Shown here one piece after another: positions 34,699 to 43,852 of a stretch of DNA of 64,000 bases. The notes under the pieces were generated by a model, which worked only from the letters and a program-made list of their open reading frames with translations, had not been told where the DNA came from and searched no databases. The translations under genes and the position numbers were made by a program. Position 1 is the stretch's first letter. Every line of letters begins with the position of its first letter. Origin of the DNA: Streptomonospora nanhaiensis (GTDB taxonomy: Bacteria > Actinomycetota > Actinomycetes > Streptosporangiales > Streptosporangiaceae); the NCBI RefSeq assembly GCF_013410565.1, contig NZ_JACCFO010000001.1:6200001-6264000 (forward strand), in the 5' to 3' direction.

Positions 34699-35238
34699 CT
34701 ACATGTCCAGCGGGGCGGGGCGCCAGGAGAGGGTGTAGTAGATCCCGCACCCGAGGGCGCGCGGCCCCCACGTGTCGGCGAAGCCCGCGATCAGGGCCAG
34801 CCCGCGCCCGTGCTCGTCCAGGGCGCCGGCCTGGACGGGGACGGGGTTGGTCGCCGCGCCGTCGTCCTCGACCTCGACGGTGAGGTGGCCGGGGATGGCG
34901 CGGATGTGGACGGTAAAGGTTCCTTGGCGTCCGCTGGCGGTGTGGACGACGGCGTTCGTCGCGGCCTCGGAGCACAGCAGAACGGCGGTCGCCTGGGTGT
35001 CGTCGGGAACGCTGAGCCGCGAGGCCCCGAGCATGAGTTCCAGCCACCGCCGCGCCTCGGGAACCATTCGCCGATGACCGGCGAAAGTACGCGAAGTGGC
35101 GAGAACGGTCATGGCCGCCGCCGGAATTGTGAGCTTGCCGGTGCCGAATAGGGCACTTGCGGGCGTATAGGGTTCATCTTGGGTTTCCACCTGGCTCCTC
35201 CCAGGTTTGGGGACCAAGGCCCTGTTCGGTGCTGTCAC
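34699..35238 (-). CDS. RsbW-like ATP-binding protein (HATPase_c_2)
   Basis: A 179-residue protein with the GHKL ATPase fold. The N box is LLCSEAATNAVVHTAS (about residues 87-102), the G1 box is in VEVEDDGAATNPV, and the G2 box is LDEHGRGLALIAGFADTWG. The N-terminal 45 residues are variable. Such proteins act as anti-sigma factors or serine kinases. In actinomycetes they often accompany XRE and DUF397 genes (WhiJ/AbaA-type loci), as here, with the XRE gene starting 222 bp away on the other strand. Partner proteins cannot be told from the sequence. Confidence 0.88.
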   Translation of the reverse strand: MTAPNRALVPKPGRSQVETQDEPYTPASALFGTGKLTIPAAAMTVLATSRTFAGHRRMVPEARRWLELMLGASRLSVPDDTQATAVLLCSEAATNAVVHTASGRQGTFTVHIRAIPGHLTVEVEDDGAATNPVPVQAGALDEHGRGLALIAGFADTWGPRALGCGIYYTLSWRPAPLDM

Positions 35239-35460
35239 ACCGGCAGGGCCATCCGTGTTTCTGAGGTGCTGTGATCACCACAGTGCTGGAGGAGGAGCAG
35301 TCGCGCTACGGGCGCCATTGGCGACTCAAAGATTCTCGATTCCGGTGGCGCGGGGTGGCACGTTGGTGGTCATCTAGTGTCAAGGAGTGGGAAGCTTGGT
35401 GGAAGGCGGTGGCGATGACACGTAAAAACCTCAACCCAGTTTGGAAGCGCTACTTCTGAG

Positions 35461-36243
35461 GTGCGGAAATGCCGTGGAAGCTTCGGCTGGAACCAAGAAC
35501 AACTTGGAAAACGCGTTGGCCTCTCGTCGTCCTCAATCAGCCTCATTGAGACCGGTTTACTCAAGCCGCAGCAGGACCACGCCGCCGCCCTGGATCAGGC
35601 GCTTGAAGCGGGCGGTCGGTTGCTGCGAACGTGGGAGAACTACAGCAGTCAGGGGCTGCTGCCACCAGGCTTTGAGAAGTACAGCGATCTCGAAAGCAAG
35701 GCCCTTGAACTGCACGAATACCACGGTGTGCTTGTGCCTGGCCTGGTGCAGACCCCCGACTACGCTCGGGCGCTGGTCATCGCCACTCAGCCCTGGGCGA
35801 CCGAAGAGACGATCGATCGCTTCGTCCGTACGAGGTTGGAGCGACAGCAGGCGATCTTTGAACGCTCTGACCGGCCGCTAGTCTTAGTAGTACTGGACGA
35901 GGACGTGGTTCGTCGGGTCGTGGGGGACGAGGCTGTCATGAAGGCACAGCTTGAACACCTCATCGACTTCGCCGAAGCGCGAAAGGTGCGTCTCCAGGTC
36001 GTTCCTCGGAGCGTCAGGTTCCATCCCGGGCTCTCCGGGCCGTTTCGGATCTACGTGTTCGACGGTAGGCCGACCGTGGCTTCCTGCGAGTACTTCTTCG
36101 ATGAGCAGATCATAGAGACGGAAGCCCAAGTCCGGCGGTGCGTCGCTACCTTTGACGTGCTCCAGGGGGAGGCGCTTCCGCCTGGAAGCAGCCTTGATCT
36201 GGTCCGGCAGGTACTAGGAGGTCTCCGTGACGGAACATCGTGA
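35461..36243 (+). CDS. XRE family regulator with DUF5753 domain (WhiJ-like)
   Basis: A 260-residue protein. The HTH is RKCRGSFGWNQEQLGKRVGLSSSSISLIETGLLKP (residues 2-36), followed by the DUF5753 domain (KALELHEYHGVLVPGLVQTPDYARAL, then RQQAIFERSDRPLVLVVLDEDVVRR and VRFHPGLSGPFRIYVF). It overlaps the DUF397 gene downstream (17 bp), the usual partner. The GTG start at 35461 gives an HTH without the usual lead-in. An ATG at 35415 in the neighbouring frame encodes the common lead MTRKNLNP...WKRYF, and removing one base at about 35457 would join the two frames, so the 5' end may be frameshifted. Confidence 0.85.
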   Translation: MRKCRGSFGWNQEQLGKRVGLSSSSISLIETGLLKPQQDHAAALDQALEAGGRLLRTWENYSSQGLLPPGFEKYSDLESKALELHEYHGVLVPGLVQTPDYARALVIATQPWATEETIDRFVRTRLERQQAIFERSDRPLVLVVLDEDVVRRVVGDEAVMKAQLEHLIDFAEARKVRLQVVPRSVRFHPGLSGPFRIYVFDGRPTVASCEYFFDEQIIETEAQVRRCVATFDVLQGEALPPGSSLDLVRQVLGGLRDGTS

Positions 36244-36415
36244 GTGGCACAAGAGCAGCTACAGCAACGGCAATGGGGCGAGTTGCGTGGAGGTCCGTGA
36301 GACCCCTCGGGCGGTCAGTGTCCGTGACACCCAGAACCGCAACCTGGGGCACCTCGCCTTCTCCCCAGATGAGTGGTCGGCGTTCCTCCTGGCGGTGAAG
36401 ACCACCGACCTGTAG
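36227..36415 (+). CDS. DUF397 family small protein
   Basis: A 62-residue protein with the complete DUF397 pattern: EWHKSSYSNGNGASCVEV, VSVRDTQNR, and the C-terminal LAFSPDEWSAFLLAVK. Its GTG start follows AGGAGGT inside the end of the XRE gene, so translation is coupled. DUF397 proteins accompany XRE regulators and are thought to modulate them. A terminator follows at 36432. Confidence 0.93.
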   Translation: MTEHREWHKSSYSNGNGASCVEVRETPRAVSVRDTQNRNLGHLAFSPDEWSAFLLAVKTTDL

Positions 36416-36431
36416 CCCTCATACATGCGAC

Positions 36432-36474
36432 AACCCCCTTCGGCCGACGTGGCGGTGGCCGGAGGGGGTTTTCT
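36432..36474 (+). terminator. Terminator after the XRE-DUF397 operon
   Basis: AACCCCCTTCGGCC...GGCCGGAGGGGGTTTT forms a long stem ending in a T run. It lies between the DUF397 stop and the next start, with the ribosome binding site of the methyltransferase gene immediately after it. A near-identical hairpin lies at 37704. Confidence 0.8.
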
Positions 36475-36485
36475 GGAGGAAAGAC

Positions 36486-37676
36486 GTGACGCGTGCTGTC
36501 CACGCCCCTTCGGTGGCGCTTGCCGATCGGCTTGTCGAGGCGGGTGTGTTGGAGCCCGAGGGCGCTCTCATCGACGCGTTCCGGCGGGTCGACCGGGGTG
36601 CGTTCGTTCCCGCCTTCGCCCTCTTCGACCACACCCCGCAGGGCACCCGGTACCGGCTCGTGCGCGGCGACCGTGCCGAGCAGCGCGAGGAGTGGGCCGC
36701 CCACGTCTACGCCGACGAGACGCTGGTCATCGAGATCAACGGCACGCCTGTCGTGGAGGCCCTCCCCCAGGGAACCGGCAAGGGCCGCTGGACCAGCTCC
36801 TCGACCATGCCCGGCCTCATGGCCCGGCTGCTCGGCGAACTCGACCTGGCCGGTGGAGAGCGCGTCTTGGAGATCGGAGCCGGTTCCGGGTACAACGCCG
36901 CGATCCTGTGCGAGGTGCTCGGCTCCCAGCGGGTGACCAGTGTCGACATCTCGCCGCGCCTGGTCGCCTACGCCGCCGACCGGCTCGACCGCTCCGGCTA
37001 CACGCCCGTCACCGCCGTCTGCGACGGCCACCTGGGCTATCCCGAACGCGCACCCTACGACCGGATCATCGCCACCACCGCCTTCACCCATGTCCCTCCG
37101 GCCTGGCTCGGTCAGGTGGTGCCCGGTGGACGTGTGCTCGTCAACGTCGCGGGCGGTACCGGCGGCGCCATGGTCGAGCTCGACGTGCGCGGCGACGGAA
37201 CCGCGACGGGACGCTTCCTCCCGCAGTGGTCGGGCTTCATGCCGGCCCGGAGCCACTCCCCGCACACGCGCACCACCGTTGACGACGACGGAGAGGACGG
37301 CTGGACGGCGCTGGACCCCGCCGCCGTGCGCGACCCCGCCATGGCGTTCGTGGCCCAACTCGCCTCGGGCGACGCCGAGACCCTCCTCAAGAAGGCCGAC
37401 GACGGCACCGACTTCCTCTTCATGGAGGGCGGAGACGGTTCGTGGGCGGAGATCGACCTGGCACCGGTCGAGAGCGGCCGGTTCCGCGTGGTGCAAGGCG
37501 GCCCCCGGCGGCTGTGGACGGCGGTGGAGGAGGCCCACCGGTGGTGGACCGCCAACGGCGCACCCGACTGGAGCGCCTTCGGCGCCACCGTCACCCCGAA
37601 CGAGCAGTACGTCTGGTTCGGCTCGGCGGACGGCGACCGGCGCTGGCCGCTGCCCCTCCCGCCCGGGCGGGGCTGA
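36486..37676 (+). CDS. Protein-isoaspartate-methyltransferase-like enzyme (peptide-maturation type)
   Basis: A 396-residue SAM-dependent methyltransferase. It has the PCMT N-terminal half with DAFRRVDRGAFVPAF, the aspartyl-region TSSSTMPGLMARLLGEL, SAM motif I VLEIGAGSGYNAAIL (about residues 127-141) and PYDRIIATTAFTHVPPAWLGQVVPGGRVLV, followed by a C-terminal extension of about 180 residues. This long form is found in RiPP contexts (graspetide and FxLD systems) and as an orphan near XRE/DUF397 pairs. No ATP-grasp ligase or precursor peptide is visible nearby. The GTG start follows GGAGGAAAG. It is clearly related in layout to the FxLD methyltransferase at 1594, but not a recent copy. Confidence 0.85.
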   Translation: MTRAVHAPSVALADRLVEAGVLEPEGALIDAFRRVDRGAFVPAFALFDHTPQGTRYRLVRGDRAEQREEWAAHVYADETLVIEINGTPVVEALPQGTGKGRWTSSSTMPGLMARLLGELDLAGGERVLEIGAGSGYNAAILCEVLGSQRVTSVDISPRLVAYAADRLDRSGYTPVTAVCDGHLGYPERAPYDRIIATTAFTHVPPAWLGQVVPGGRVLVNVAGGTGGAMVELDVRGDGTATGRFLPQWSGFMPARSHSPHTRTTVDDDGEDGWTALDPAAVRDPAMAFVAQLASGDAETLLKKADDGTDFLFMEGGDGSWAEIDLAPVESGRFRVVQGGPRRLWTAVEEAHRWWTANGAPDWSAFGATVTPNEQYVWFGSADGDRRWPLPLPPGRG

Positions 37677-37703
37677 CCGTTCGGCAGGCATGACCCGGTG
37701 ACA

Positions 37704-37743
37704 ACCCCCTCCGGCCGGCGTGGCGGCGGCCGGAGGGGGTTTC
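37704..37743. terminator. Bidirectional terminator between the methyltransferase and rox genes
   Basis: AACCCCCTCCGGCC...GGCCGGAGGGGGTTT is nearly identical to the hairpin at 36432 and forms a long GC stem with T runs on both strands. It separates the convergent methyltransferase and rifamycin monooxygenase genes. Confidence 0.8.
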
Positions 37744-37749
37744 CTGTGC

Positions 37750-39195
<1,446 letters not shown>

Positions 39196-39345
39196 TCATG
39201 GAAAGCAGGAAAAACAGAAGAGAAGGAATTCCGGCCGGACGTGTCGGCGCCCCCTCCTGGCTGTACGCATGCCGACGACCACCGGGAAGTCCCCGATCCC
39301 ACGACCGTGGGCTCCGGCCACGGGGGTTGATTCTGCGGCACGACC

Positions 39346-39365
39346 GGGGTCTTGCCGCAAGCCCC
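39346..39365. promoter_or_regulatory. Rifamycin-associated element (RAE)
   Basis: On the minus strand this reads GGGGCTTGCGGCAAGACCCC, the inverted repeat known as the rifamycin-associated element, found upstream of rifamycin-inactivating genes in actinomycetes and needed for their induction. It lies 166-185 bp before rox. On the plus strand it overlaps TTGCCG (39352-39357), which is spaced 17 bp from TATACG (39375-39380), so it could also control the DUF397 gene at 39498. The rest of 39181-39497 has no gene that I can support. Confidence 0.85.
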
Positions 39366-39497
39366 GGGGTGCGCTATACGTTGAGAGTGGAGGGGAGAGT
39401 TTTTCCTCCCCAAGGCCGCCCGGAGTCGGCGGCCGCCCTCCTTGCGACGAGGCGACGCGCCGCCGACGGCGGCGCGTCGGACCAGGAGGACGACCCT

Positions 39498-39938
39498 ATG
39501 GGGCCTACGCCCGCTTCAGTCAGTGGATGGCGTAAAAGCAGCTACAGCAACCAAAAGGGCGGCAACTGCGTTGAGGTCGCCGACCACTGGCGTAAATCCA
39601 GTTACAGCAACGGAAACAACGCAACGTGTGTTGAAATCCACGAGCGGTTCCCCGGCGCTTGGCGCAAAACCAGCCACAGCAACGGAAACGGGGCGACCTG
39701 CGTGGAAATCCGGGAGAGTTTTCCCGGCGCGATGAACCACAGTGAACCAAGTCCTGACCCGGCGCAGTGGCATAAATCCACGCACAGCGGCTCTCACGGC
39801 GGAGACTGCGTCGAGGTCGCCGACACGGTGCCCACCGTGCTCGTCCGGGACACGCAGAACCGGCACCTCGGCCACCTCGCGTTTTCCGCGGACGAGTGGT
39901 CGGCGTTCGTCATGGCCGTGAAGTCGGCCGGTCTGTAG
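39498..39938 (+). CDS. DUF397-family protein with four tandem core motifs
   Basis: A 146-residue protein. The DUF397 core occurs four times: WRKSSYSNQKGGNCVEV, WRKSSYSNGNNATCVEI, WRKTSHSNGNGATCVEI and WHKSTHSGSHGGDCVEV. Repeats 2 and 3 are each followed by an ERFPGA/ESFPGA linker, giving a unit of about 24 residues. Only the last copy carries the rest of the domain (LVRDTQNRHLGHLAFSADEWSAFVMAVK). Normal DUF397 proteins have one core and about 60 residues. The ATG at 39498 follows AGGAGGA. There is no XRE partner next to it; the nearest pair is 3 kb away. A possible promoter overlaps the rifamycin element upstream. Function unknown. Confidence 0.88.
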   Translation: MGPTPASVSGWRKSSYSNQKGGNCVEVADHWRKSSYSNGNNATCVEIHERFPGAWRKTSHSNGNGATCVEIRESFPGAMNHSEPSPDPAQWHKSTHSGSHGGDCVEVADTVPTVLVRDTQNRHLGHLAFSADEWSAFVMAVKSAGL

Positions 39939-39961
39939 AGGCGATCGGCCTGCCTGACGCG

Positions 39962-39996
39962 ACCGGCCCCCTCGGAGGACGTCCGAGGGGGCCGGT
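39962..39996. terminator. Terminator between the DUF397 and rhaB genes
   Basis: ACCGGCCCCCTCGG...CCGAGGGGGCCGGT forms a perfect 14-bp stem. It lies between the convergent DUF397-repeat and rhaB genes and probably serves both. Confidence 0.8.
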
Positions 39997-40031
39997 TCGG
40001 TCTGGAACCGAGATGCTGTTGCAGGCGTACC

Positions 40032-41495
40032 TCAGCGCAGTCCCAGGCGGGCCGCTGCCGCGTCCCAGGACGCACGGTCGCCGCTGGGCTCGTAGCGGCG
40101 GGGGCCCTGGGTGCGGTGGATGAGGGCACGCAGGTGGGCCAGGTCCTCCGGGGAGTCGGGGGCGTGGGACTGGACGGCGATGTTGCCGATCGCCGTCGCC
40201 TCCACCGGGCCCGCCTCCACCGGCAGGCCGAGCGCGTCGGCGGTCCACTGGCACAGCAGCTCGTTGCGCGCGCCGCCGCCGACCAGGTGGACCACCTCGA
40301 TCTCGCGGTCCGCCAGCGCGCACGCGCGGCGCAGGGTGTCGCGGTGGGCCAGGGCCAGGCTCTCCAGCACGCACCGCAGCAGCGCGCCGCGCCCCTCCGG
40401 GCCCTCCGGCACCGGCTGGCCGGTCTCCCGCAGGTGCGCCGCGATGCGCTCGGGCATCGCGCCCGGCGGCATGTACCGGGCGTCGCCCGCGTCGATCAGT
40501 GACGCGAACGCGGGCGCGGCCGCGGCCTCCGCCAGCAGGCCCGGCAGCGCGGCGTCGGTCAGCCCCCAGTCGCGCAGGCACTCCTGGACCAGCCACAGCC
40601 CCATGATGTTGCGCAGGAACCGGGTGGTGCCCGCCACGCCCAGTTCGTTGGTGAAGTTGGCCTCGCGCGCCGCCTCGGTGAGCACCGGCGCGGGCAGCTC
40701 CAGCCCCGCCAGCGACCACGTGCCGCACGAGACGTAGCCGAACCGCTCGCTGCGCGCGGGGATCCCGGCCACCGCCGAGGCGGTGTCGTGGGAGGCAACC
40801 GCCCGGACCTCCACCCCGCTCAGGCCCGTCTGCTCGGCGGCCTCGGGCAGCAGCGGCCCGATCCGGGAGCCGGGTACGCGCAGGGGCGGCAGCAGCGACG
40901 GCTCGACCCCGGCCGCCGCCAGCATCGGCGCCGACCACTTCCGGGTGGTGACGTCGAGCAGCCCGGTCGTGGAGGCGTTGGTGACCTCCGCGCCGCGCTC
41001 CCCGGTCAGCCAGTAGCCGATCAGGTCGGGGATCAGCAGCAGGGTGTCGGCCGCCGCCGGTTGCGCGCCGCCCCGCGCGGCCGCGAGTTGGAAGACGGTG
41101 TTGAACGGCAGGAACTGGAGCCCGTTGGCGGCGTACAGCTCGGCCGCGCCCACCTTCTCGACCACCGCCGGCGCCACCGCGTCGGTGCGGGTGTCGCGGT
41201 AGTGGTGGGGCAGGCCCAGCAGCGCGCCCGTGGCGTCGAGCAGGCCGTAGTCCACCGCCCAGGTGTCGATCCCCACCGAGCGCGGCCCGTGCGCGGCGGC
41301 GGCGCGCAGGCCGTCCAGGATCTCGCGGTAGAGGCCGCCGATGTCCCAGTGCAGCCCGCTGGGCAGCCGCAGCGGCCGGTTGGCGAAGCGGTGGACCTCG
41401 GTCAGGTCGAACGCGTCGGGGCCGACCCGGCCGACGACCACGCGGCCGCTGGAGGCGCCGAGGTCGACGGCGGCGAAGACGTCGTGAGAGGACAC
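40032..41495 (-). CDS. rhaB: Rhamnulokinase
   Basis: A 487-residue FGGY-family kinase converting L-rhamnulose to L-rhamnulose-1-phosphate. It has the N-terminal phosphate loop FAAVDLGASSGRVVVG, VGIDTWAVDYGLLD, HYRDTRTD, the FNTVFQLAAA segment typical of RhaB, FGYVSCGTWSLAGLEL, and the ATP-site HLVGGGARNELLCQWTADALG. The GTG at 41495 is chosen because GAAAGG lies 10 bp before it. It is the last gene of the minus-strand rhamnose operon. Confidence 0.93.
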   Translation of the reverse strand: MSSHDVFAAVDLGASSGRVVVGRVGPDAFDLTEVHRFANRPLRLPSGLHWDIGGLYREILDGLRAAAAHGPRSVGIDTWAVDYGLLDATGALLGLPHHYRDTRTDAVAPAVVEKVGAAELYAANGLQFLPFNTVFQLAAARGGAQPAAADTLLLIPDLIGYWLTGERGAEVTNASTTGLLDVTTRKWSAPMLAAAGVEPSLLPPLRVPGSRIGPLLPEAAEQTGLSGVEVRAVASHDTASAVAGIPARSERFGYVSCGTWSLAGLELPAPVLTEAAREANFTNELGVAGTTRFLRNIMGLWLVQECLRDWGLTDAALPGLLAEAAAAPAFASLIDAGDARYMPPGAMPERIAAHLRETGQPVPEGPEGRGALLRCVLESLALAHRDTLRRACALADREIEVVHLVGGGARNELLCQWTADALGLPVEAGPVEATAIGNIAVQSHAPDSPEDLAHLRALIHRTQGPRRYEPSGDRASWDAAAARLGLR

Positions 41496-41615
41496 GGGGC
41501 GCACGCCTTTCAGAAGACACGGAGGAGACACGGGGGGACGGCGGGGCGGGGGCACGGCGGGCCGGACAGCCGGGCGCGGCGGCCGGGCCCCCGGCCCGGC
41601 CGCCGCACGCGCGCC

Positions 41616-43715
41616 TCAGCGCAGGAACGCCGCCGCCACGCCCGCGTCCACCGGGATGTGCAGGCCGGTGGTGTGGCTCAGCTCCCCGCCGGTGAGGGCG
41701 AAGACCGCGTTGGCCACGTGCTCGGGCAGCACCTCGCGCTTGAGCAGGGTCCGCTTGGCGTAGAACGCGCCCAGCTCCTCCTCGGGCACGCCGTAGACGG
41801 CCGCGCGCTGGGCGCCCCAGCCGCCCGCGAAGATGCCAGACCCGCGCACGACGCCGTCGGGGTTGACGCCGTTGACCCGGATCCCGTGCTCGCCCAGCTC
41901 GGCGGCCAGCAGCCGCACCTGGTGCGCCTGGTCGGCCTTCGCCGCGCCGTAGGCCACGTTGTTGGGGCCCGCGAACACGCCGTTCTTGCTGGCGATGTAG
42001 ACGATGTCGCCGCCCATGCCCTGCTCGACCAGCACCCGCGCGGCCTCCCGCGCCACCAGGAACGACCCCCGCGCCATCACCCGGTGCTGGACGTCCCAGT
42101 CGGCCTCGGTGGTCTCCAGCAGCGGCTTGGAGATCGACAGCCCGGCGTTGTTGACCACCAGGTCCAGCCCGCCGAACGCCAGCACCGCCGCCCGCACGGC
42201 CGCCGCCACCTGCTCGGGCTCGGTGACGTCCACCGCCACCGGCACCGCGACGTCGCCCGCGCGCCCGCCGGCCGCCTCGGTGATCTCCGCGGCCACCCGG
42301 GCCGCGCCCTCGGTGTCGCGGTCGGCCACCACCACGCAGGCGCCCTCGGCCGCCAGCCGGTGGGCGATGGCCCGGCCGATGCCCGAGCCGCCGCCCGTCA
42401 CCAGCGCCACCCGCGTGGCCAGCGCCTTGGGCTTGGGCCGGCGGCGCAGCTTGGCCTCCTCCAGCGCCCAGTACTCGATCCGGAACTTCTCCGACTCCGG
42501 GATGGGGGTGTAGGTGGAGACGGTCTCGGCACCGCGCATCACGTTGATCGCGTTGACGTAGAACTCCCCGGCCACGCGCGCGGTCTGCTTGTCGGCGCCG
42601 AAGGAGAACATGCCCACCCCCGGCACCAGCACGATCGCCGGGTCGGCGCCGCGCATCGCGGGGGAGTCGGCCTCGGCGTGGGCCTCGTAGTAGGCCCGGT
42701 AGTCCTCGCGGTAGGCCGCGTGCAGCTCCCGCAGCCGCTCCACCGCCCGCTCCAGCGGCACGTCGGGCGCCACGTCCAGCACCAGCGGGCGCACCTTGGT
42801 ACGCAGGAAGTGGTCGGGGCAGGAGGTCCCCAGCGCCGCAAGGCGGGGGTGCTCGGCGCGGGAGACGAAGTCCAGCACCGCCTCGCTGTCGGTGTAGTGG
42901 CCCACCTGCGGCCGATCGGTGGAGGCCAGGCCGCGCACCACCGGCAGCAGCGCCGCGGCGCGCGCACGGCGCTCGGCCTCGGGCAGCGGGGCGTAGCCCT
43001 CCACCACCGGGCCGAAGGGGTGCGGGCGGCCCTCGCCCCGGCGGGCGATGAACTCCTCGGCGGTGCGGATGATCTCCAGCGAGTTCGCCTCGCACTCCTG
43101 GCTGGTCTCACCCCAGGCGGTGATCCCGTGCCCGCCCAGCACGACCCCGATGGCCTCGGGGTTGTCGCGCTTGATCGCGGCGATGTCCAGCCCGAGCTGG
43201 AAGCCGGGGCGGCGCCAGGGCACCCAGGCCACCCGCCCGCCGAAGCACTCGGCGGTCAGCTTCTCGCCGTCGGCCGCGCACGCCAGCGCGATACCGGAGT
43301 CGGGGTGCAGGTGGTCGACGTGGGCGGCCTCGACCAGGCCGTGCATCGCGGTGTCGATGGAGGGCGCGGCGCCGCCCTTGCCGTGGGCGCAGTAGTCGAA
43401 CGCCGCGACCATCTCGTCCTCGCGCTCCACGCCCGGGTAGACGCCGGTCAGCGCGCGCAGCCGGTCCAGCCGCAGCACGGCCAGGCCCGCCTCGGTGAGG
43501 GTGCCCAGGTCGCCGCCGGAGCCCTTGACCCACATCAGCTCGGTGGGCTCGCCGGTGACGGGGTCGGTCGCGGTGCCCTTGGCCGAGGCGTTGCCCCCGG
43601 CGTAGTTGGTGTTGCGCGGGTCGGCACCCAGCCGGTGCGAGCGCTCCAGCAGCGCCGCGACCTGGGGGTGGGGGCCATGGCCGGCGTCGGGGCCATGGGA
43701 AGTCGGCTCGGTCAT
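41616..43715 (-). CDS. Bifunctional rhamnulose-1-phosphate aldolase / lactaldehyde dehydrogenase
   Basis: A 699-residue fusion. The N-terminal class II aldolase part (about residues 10-420) shows NTNYAGGNASAKG, MWVKGSGGDLGTL, zinc histidines in HVDHLHPDSG and GVVLGGHGITAWG. The C-terminal short-chain dehydrogenase (about residues 440-699) has TGGGSGIGRAIAHRLAAEG, NNAGLS, and the catalytic YGAAKADQ. The aldolase splits rhamnulose-1-phosphate to dihydroxyacetone phosphate and L-lactaldehyde; the SDR part oxidises lactaldehyde to lactate (known for the YuxG/RhaE-RhaD-type fusions). It lies between rhaI and rhaB in the operon. The ATG at 43715 is followed at once by the domain. Confidence 0.93.
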   Translation of the reverse strand: MTEPTSHGPDAGHGPHPQVAALLERSHRLGADPRNTNYAGGNASAKGTATDPVTGEPTELMWVKGSGGDLGTLTEAGLAVLRLDRLRALTGVYPGVEREDEMVAAFDYCAHGKGGAAPSIDTAMHGLVEAAHVDHLHPDSGIALACAADGEKLTAECFGGRVAWVPWRRPGFQLGLDIAAIKRDNPEAIGVVLGGHGITAWGETSQECEANSLEIIRTAEEFIARRGEGRPHPFGPVVEGYAPLPEAERRARAAALLPVVRGLASTDRPQVGHYTDSEAVLDFVSRAEHPRLAALGTSCPDHFLRTKVRPLVLDVAPDVPLERAVERLRELHAAYREDYRAYYEAHAEADSPAMRGADPAIVLVPGVGMFSFGADKQTARVAGEFYVNAINVMRGAETVSTYTPIPESEKFRIEYWALEEAKLRRRPKPKALATRVALVTGGGSGIGRAIAHRLAAEGACVVVADRDTEGAARVAAEITEAAGGRAGDVAVPVAVDVTEPEQVAAAVRAAVLAFGGLDLVVNNAGLSISKPLLETTEADWDVQHRVMARGSFLVAREAARVLVEQGMGGDIVYIASKNGVFAGPNNVAYGAAKADQAHQVRLLAAELGEHGIRVNGVNPDGVVRGSGIFAGGWGAQRAAVYGVPEEELGAFYAKRTLLKREVLPEHVANAVFALTGGELSHTTGLHIPVDAGVAAAFLR

Positions 43716-43852
43716 CTCATCCCCTGCGTGTGGTGGGGGCGGACCCGGGCGGCCCGCCCACCGGGCCGCCGGGTCCGCCGTGGCGTTCGTGTCGTCTCGC
43801 GGGCGGAGTCTCGGGTGTGGTGTGGGCTGTGCGCGCGGGTGCGCGCCGGGGG

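Noticed and set aside
39442-39735. A frame overlapping the DUF397-repeat gene with repeated TATET/KSxSG-like segments
   Set aside because: Its periodicity simply mirrors the DNA repeat of the true DUF397 gene, and it has no ribosome binding site.
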